Origin: Tropicimonas sp047971885
Lineage (GTDB): Bacteria > Pseudomonadota > Alphaproteobacteria > Rhodobacterales > Rhodobacteraceae
Direction of reading: 5' to 3'
NCBI RefSeq assembly: GCF_047971885.1
Contig: NZ_JBKEAE010000178.1
Coordinates: 1 to 12,928, forward strand
DNA length: 12,928 bases
The notes below the pieces were generated by a model. It did not search any database. It was not told the DNA's origin and saw only the letters and a program-made list of their open reading frames with translations. Below are positions 7,130 to 12,928 of the stretch, one piece after another (position 1 is the first letter of the stretch; every line of letters begins with the position of its first letter). Both the position numbers and the translations under genes were made by a program.

Positions 7130-7738
7130 TCACTGGCTTGGCGGCACGTATAGCAGCCGGACGCCGCCCTTGAAAGCCACGCTCACCTCGTTTTCGGCGG
7201 CCCCGGGCGCAACGTCCATCCGGCCGGCCGCGATCCGCCCGAGCGGACCCTCGGCGACAACCGGGCCGGGGCTGATCAGGTCGATCCGGTCGAGCGCGGT
7301 TTCCATCTCGTCCGAGCGGATCGTGTAGCCCGTCGAGGTGACAACCTCGACCGCGCCGCGCAGCGTCGCGCGCGAACTGTCGGCCACCAACGTCCCGCCC
7401 AGCGCCGAAACGTCGAGCCGGCTGGCATCGCCGGTATCCAGCGAGCCGCGAAACTCCTCGGCATCGACGACGTTCAGATCGCCGCCGCGCGGCATCGCGC
7501 TGCGCGCCGAGATCTCGATCCGCCGCCCGTCCCGCATCACACCGGCGAATCTCGGCTCGTCGACGCGCTGCTGCCGCGCCATCTGCGCCAGGTCGCGTTC
7601 GGAAAAGGGCAGCTTGCCACCGGGGTCGTTGGATCGCGCGATCAGAAACAGCGTCGAAAGCAGCGCGAGCGCCGTCAGCGGCAGGATCACCTTGAGCCAG
7701 GCGACCACGCGCGAATGAAGGTTGTCGCGGGCGGCCAT
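7130..7738 (-). CDS. lptC: LPS export system protein LptC
   Basis: Single-pass inner-membrane protein that receives LPS from LptBFG and hands it to LptA. The 202-residue protein has a short basic N terminus (MAARDNLHSR), one membrane helix at about residues 12-34 (AWLKVILPLTALALLSTLFLIA), and a periplasmic OstA-like beta domain (LPFSERDLAQ, GTLVADSSRATLRGAVEVVTSTGYTIRSDEMETAL, ENEVSVAFKGGVRLLYVP). The ATG at 7738 is preceded by TAGG and AGGATC in suitable positions. It lies 67 bases after rnd and immediately before lptA on the same strand. LptC sequences diverge strongly, so the call rests on topology and context as well as the domain pattern. Confidence 0.9.
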   Translation of the reverse strand: MAARDNLHSRVVAWLKVILPLTALALLSTLFLIARSNDPGGKLPFSERDLAQMARQQRVDEPRFAGVMRDGRRIEISARSAMPRGGDLNVVDAEEFRGSLDTGDASRLDVSALGGTLVADSSRATLRGAVEVVTSTGYTIRSDEMETALDRIDLISPGPVVAEGPLGRIAAGRMDVAPGAAENEVSVAFKGGVRLLYVPPSQ

Positions 7739-7805
7739 CAGCCTAGCGATCCTGCCGGCGCGGACAGGCCGGAGCCGGTATCCTGCAACCGCTCATGCCC
7801 GGGCC

Positions 7806-8417
7806 TCAATGCGCGAAGATGTCGATCTCGGGCCAGCCGGCCAGATCGAGTTGGGCGCGCATGGGAAGGAAATCGAAACAGGCCTGCGCCATGGCGCTGC
7901 GTCCCTCGCGGACAAGCCGCGCATCGAGCTCCTCGCGGATGCGGTGCAGATAAAGCACGTCCGACGCGGCGTATTCCCGCTGCGCCACGCTCAGTTCGGC
8001 GGCACCCCAGTCGCTCGACTGCTGCTGCTTCGATATGTCGATCCCCAGCAGTTCCTGGCACAGATACCTGAGACCATGCCGGTCGGTATAGGTACGCACC
8101 AGCTTCGAGGCGATCTTGGTGCACCATACCGGTGCGGCGACCACCCCGAAGGCATGGGCGAGCGCGGCAATGTCAAACCGTCCGAAGTGAAACAGCTTCA
8201 GCACCCGTGGATCGCCCAGCAGGGCGGCGAGGTTGGGCGCTGCGGTCTGGCCCTGTGCAACCTGTACCAGATGCGCATCGCCATCCCCCGCCGAAAGCTG
8301 CACCAGACACAGCCTGTCGCGATGCGGGTTCAGGCCCATTGTCTCGCAGTCGATCGCGACAACGGGGCCGAGATCGAGGCCATCGGGCAGATCGGCAGTA
8401 TGAAGGTAGATGGTCAT
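7806..8417 (-). CDS. rnd: Ribonuclease D-type 3'-5' exonuclease (short form)
   Basis: Exoribonuclease of the DEDDy class, expected to trim 3' ends of tRNA and other small RNAs. The 203-residue protein contains only the catalytic domain: Exo I DCE (D23, E25), Exo II HFGRFDIAAL (D82) and Exo III YAASD (Y149, D153). The HRDC domains of E. coli RNase D (375 residues) are absent, which is usual for this alphaproteobacterial group. The ATG at 8417 gives the expected N terminus (MTIYLHTADLP); the frame is open upstream to a TTG at 8474, but that TTG falls within the predicted -35 box. The ribosome site is weak. It heads a rightly ordered rnd-lptC-lptA-lptB series. Whether it acts on tRNA, other RNA or DNA cannot be read from sequence. 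Confidence 0.92.
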   Translation of the reverse strand: MTIYLHTADLPDGLDLGPVVAIDCETMGLNPHRDRLCLVQLSAGDGDAHLVQVAQGQTAAPNLAALLGDPRVLKLFHFGRFDIAALAHAFGVVAAPVWCTKIASKLVRTYTDRHGLRYLCQELLGIDISKQQQSSDWGAAELSVAQREYAASDVLYLHRIREELDARLVREGRSAMAQACFDFLPMRAQLDLAGWPEIDIFAH

Positions 8418-8445
8418 CGCGGCTATCCGGATTGCTGTCTGCTGC

Positions 8446-8474
8446 CAGATACGGGGTTGACGGCGCGAATTCAA
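8446..8474 (-). promoter_or_regulatory. Possible sigma-70-type promoter for rnd-lptCAB
   Basis: On the minus strand TTGAAT (8469-8474) and TATCTG (8446-8451) are separated by exactly 17 bases. It sits just after the infB terminator and would start a transcript near 8439, about 20 bases before the rnd ATG. The boxes match four of six and three of six consensus positions, so support comes from spacing and location as much as from sequence. Confidence 0.5.
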
Positions 8475-8504
8475 TGCCGGCCGGCGGCGCGATCAGTCCG
8501 GCAG

Positions 8505-8536
8505 GAATGAAACGCCCCGCCAAAGGGCAGGGCGTT
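8505..8536 (-). terminator. Intrinsic terminator after infB
   Basis: On the minus strand AACGCCCTGCC (8526-8536) pairs with GGCGGGGCGTT (8511-8521): eleven base pairs with one G-U, closed by a CTTT loop, followed by TCATTCC. The stem is strong and well placed 27 bases after the infB stop; the T-run is short (GTTTCATT). It probably ends the nusA-ylxR-infB transcript. The arms are the best hairpin in the window. Confidence 0.75.
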
Positions 8537-8562
8537 CGGTCGTTCCGGTCCGGCGACGGGGA

Positions 8563-11096
<2,534 letters not shown>

Positions 11097-11100
<4 letters not shown>

Positions 11101-11729
11101 GCGATCCCATCGTCCTTTCCGGGGCCGCTCGCCCCGATCGTGCCGCGCAGGCCGGAAAGCCGTGTGGCGTCCTCAACGATCCGACTCGCGAGTCCCCCGG
11201 CACACAGCGCCGCGTGTATTACATGGTCTCGACCGAAGGACAAACCCATTTCACTGGCCGTCAGACAATCGATATACCTGCCTTCCTCCGGCGGAAGGCG
11301 CAGTTTGCTCTTTCCGCGCACCGACCCGTCCGAGGCCTGCAGCAGAACCGCCGCATCGCCCGACTGGATCAGCCCGCGGACCTTCTCGTAGCCCGCCACG
11401 GCACTCCCCGCCTTGCGCGCCAGCGACAGAAGATCCGTCACCCGGCGCGCCAGGCCCGCCTCGACGGCGGCGACCAGCCCCTCGGGAACCGTCACCTGCC
11501 GCTTCGCGCCCCGGCTGAAAAGCCGCTTGCCCACCGCCAGGTCGAGCGCCGCGCGGTCGGCCGAAACCCAGATGCCGCGCCCCGGCAGCTTGCCGGCCAG
11601 ATCCGGCACCACCGATTCGTCGGGCCCGACGACGAAGCGGATCATCTCCGCCTTCGGCCGGACCCTGCCGGTGGCGATGCAGCGCCGCCCGGCGACCCCG
11701 CAATCCCTGTTCTGCCCGCCGCGCCCCAA
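11097..11729 (-). CDS. ylxR: YlxR-family (DUF448) RNA-binding protein with L7Ae-like C-terminal domain
   Basis: Small RNA-binding protein encoded between nusA and infB; exact role unsettled. The 210-residue product fuses two domains: an N-terminal YlxR/DUF448 part at about residues 15-85 (RRCIATGRVRPKAEMIRFVV, GRGIWVSADRAAL) and a C-terminal YlxQ/L7Ae-like part at about 92-180 (VTDLLSLARKAGSAVAGYEKVRGLIQSGDAAVLLQASDGS), which in Firmicutes is a separate gene. The start chosen is TTG at 11729: GGAGG (11736-11740) lies six bases before it, and the resulting MGRGGQN fits the N terminus I recall for relatives. An in-frame GTG at 11750, six bases after the nusA stop, would add seven residues but lacks a ribosome site. 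The stop overlaps infB as ATGA. Domain calls are confident; the start is an inference. Confidence 0.88.
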
Positions 11730-11735
11730 GGCCAG

Positions 11736-11740
11736 CCTCC
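11736..11740 (-). promoter_or_regulatory. Ribosome binding site deciding the ylxR start
   Basis: GGAGG on the minus strand followed by CTGGCC and then TTG at 11729. A GGAGG at ideal spacing inside what would otherwise be codons 4-5 of a GTG-started frame argues for initiation at TTG. Confidence 0.6.
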
Positions 11741-11756
11741 GATCCGGCACCTGCGA

Positions 11757-12928
11757 TCAGGCGCCGGCCTCCCCGGTCTCTTCGCCGGTCTCGCTGTCGC
11801 CCTCCGTTTCCAGATCGGCCGGATCGACCCAGCCAAGCTGGATGCGGGCGGTCATCACCATGTCCTGTGCCTCGGCCAGCGAGACGTCGAACTTTTCGAG
11901 CAGGCCGTCGTCCTTGACACGCTCGCCGTTCACCGTGGTCCAGCCGCCGGCCAGTTCCCAGTCGGCGCAGGTGGCAAAATCCTCCAGCGTCTTCACGCCG
12001 TCCTCGGCCAGCGCCTCGATCATGTGCGGCGTCAGGCCCTCGAAATCGATCAGGCTCTGCTCGACCCCCAGTTCGCGGGCATGTTCCAGCGCCTTGCGGT
12101 TCGTCTCCTCGATATGATCCCGGGCCCGGGCCTGCAACTCGGCCGCCGTATCCTCGTCGACACCGTCGATCACCAGAAGCTCGTCGATATCGACATAGGC
12201 GACCTCCTCGAGATTGGTAAAGCCCTCGGCCACCAGAAGCTGGGCGAAGAACTCGTCCAGATCGAGCGTCTCCATGAAAAGCTGCGTGCGCTCCTCGAAT
12301 TCGCGCTGGCGGCGCTGGCTTTCCTCCTCCTCGGTCATGATGTCGATATCGAGCCCGGTGAGTTGACTCGCCAGCCGCACGTTCTGGCCGCGCCGCCCGA
12401 TGGCAAGCGAAAGCTGTTCGTCGGGCACCACAACCTCGATGCGCTCGGCCTCCTCGTCGAGCACCACCTTGGACACCTCGGCCGGTTGCAGCGCGTTGAC
12501 CAGGAAGGTCGGCACGTCCTCGTTCCACGGAATGATGTCGATCTTCTCGCCCTGAAGCTCGTTCACCACAGCCTGCACGCGCGAGCCGCGCATGCCGACG
12601 CAGGCACCGACCGGATCGATCGAACTGTCATAGGAGACGACCGCGATCTTGGCGCGCGAGCCCGGATCGCGGGCCACCGCCTTGATCTCGATGATGCCGT
12701 CATAGATCTCCGGCACTTCCATCTTGAACAGTTCCGCCATGAATTCCGGCGCCGTGCGGGAAAGGAAGATCTGCGGGCCACGGGCCTCGCGGCGCACATC
12801 CTTGATGAAGCAGCGGATGCGGTCGCCGTTGCGATAGCTCTCGCGGCCGATCTTCTCGTTGCGGCGCAGGATGCCCTCGCCACGGCCGATATCGACGATG
12901 ACGTTGCCGTATTCCTCGCGCTTGACGA
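11757..12928 (-). CDS. nusA: Transcription termination/antitermination factor NusA, C-terminal part, cut by the window edge
   Basis: Binds RNA polymerase and nascent RNA, controlling pausing, intrinsic and Rho-dependent termination and rRNA antitermination. The window holds 389 codons plus stop; the true start lies beyond 12928. Reading from the edge: a segment linking to the S1 domain (VKREEYGNVIVDIGRGEGILRR...NGDRIRCFIKDVRREARGPQIFLSR), KH1 with the GACVGMRGSRVQAVVNEL motif, KH2 with LAIGRRGQNVRLASQLTG, then two helix-hairpin-helix acidic repeats (FTNLEEVAYVDIDELLVIDGV and GLTPHMIEALAEDGVKTLEDFA) and a short acidic tail (DLETEGDSETGEETGEAGA). A GTG at 12797 is only an internal valine. ylxR and infB follow, and rimP probably precedes it outside the window, as is usual for this operon. 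Confidence 0.97.
   Translation of the reverse strand, partial: VKREEYGNVIVDIGRGEGILRRNEKIGRESYRNGDRIRCFIKDVRREARGPQIFLSRTAPEFMAELFKMEVPEIYDGIIEIKAVARDPGSRAKIAVVSYDSSIDPVGACVGMRGSRVQAVVNELQGEKIDIIPWNEDVPTFLVNALQPAEVSKVVLDEEAERIEVVVPDEQLSLAIGRRGQNVRLASQLTGLDIDIMTEEEESQRRQREFEERTQLFMETLDLDEFFAQLLVAEGFTNLEEVAYVDIDELLVIDGVDEDTAAELQARARDHIEETNRKALEHARELGVEQSLIDFEGLTPHMIEALAEDGVKTLEDFATCADWELAGGWTTVNGERVKDDGLLEKFDVSLAEAQDMVMTARIQLGWVDPADLETEGDSETGEETGEAGA

Overview
This is ordinary core chromosome of a GC-rich alphaproteobacterium, most likely a member of the Rhodobacterales. That placement rests on the protein sequences (DnaK, IF-2, NusA, CysQ and GalU all read as alphaproteobacterial), the gene order rnd-lptC-lptA-lptB-hpf-ptsN, the nusA-ylxR-infB order, and an alphaproteobacterial RpoH-type promoter at dnaK. 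I see no mobile element, CRISPR array, tRNA, rRNA, prophage or toxin-antitoxin pair, and no sign of horizontal transfer. Twelve protein genes are recognised with confidence; the dnaK gene at the left edge and the nusA gene at the right edge are cut by the window.

Left part (1-4429). The 5' third of dnaK runs leftward from a heat-shock-type promoter. Divergent from it, and reading right, are alkB (oxidative DNA/RNA dealkylation), cysQ (3'-phosphoadenosine 5'-phosphate phosphatase), galU (UDP-glucose synthesis) and galE (UDP-glucose/UDP-galactose epimerase). galU and galE are 15 bases apart and surely cotranscribed. alkB, cysQ and galU are separated by 120- and 223-base gaps, and the second gap carries two clear inverted repeats.

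Middle part (4430-8562). All genes read leftward. In transcription order they are rnd (short ribonuclease D), lptC, lptA, lptB (LPS export to the outer membrane), then after a 272-base gap hpf (long-form ribosome hibernation factor) and ptsN (EIIA of the nitrogen PTS). lptC/lptA/lptB are tightly packed with GTG starts. In many alphaproteobacteria rpoN (sigma-54) sits between lptB and hpf; it is absent here. ptsN converges with galE.

Right part (8563-12928). This is the transcription/translation operon nusA-ylxR-infB, reading leftward. ylxR and infB overlap by ATGA, and an intrinsic-type terminator follows infB. A sigma-70-like promoter just beyond it appears to restart transcription for rnd-lptCAB.

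I found no convincing undescribed system. The points worth a second look are regulatory or about start sites: the dnaK promoter and leader, the galU leader hairpins, the rpoN-less lptB-hpf gap, the TTG start of ylxR, and the infB terminator/rnd promoter pair.
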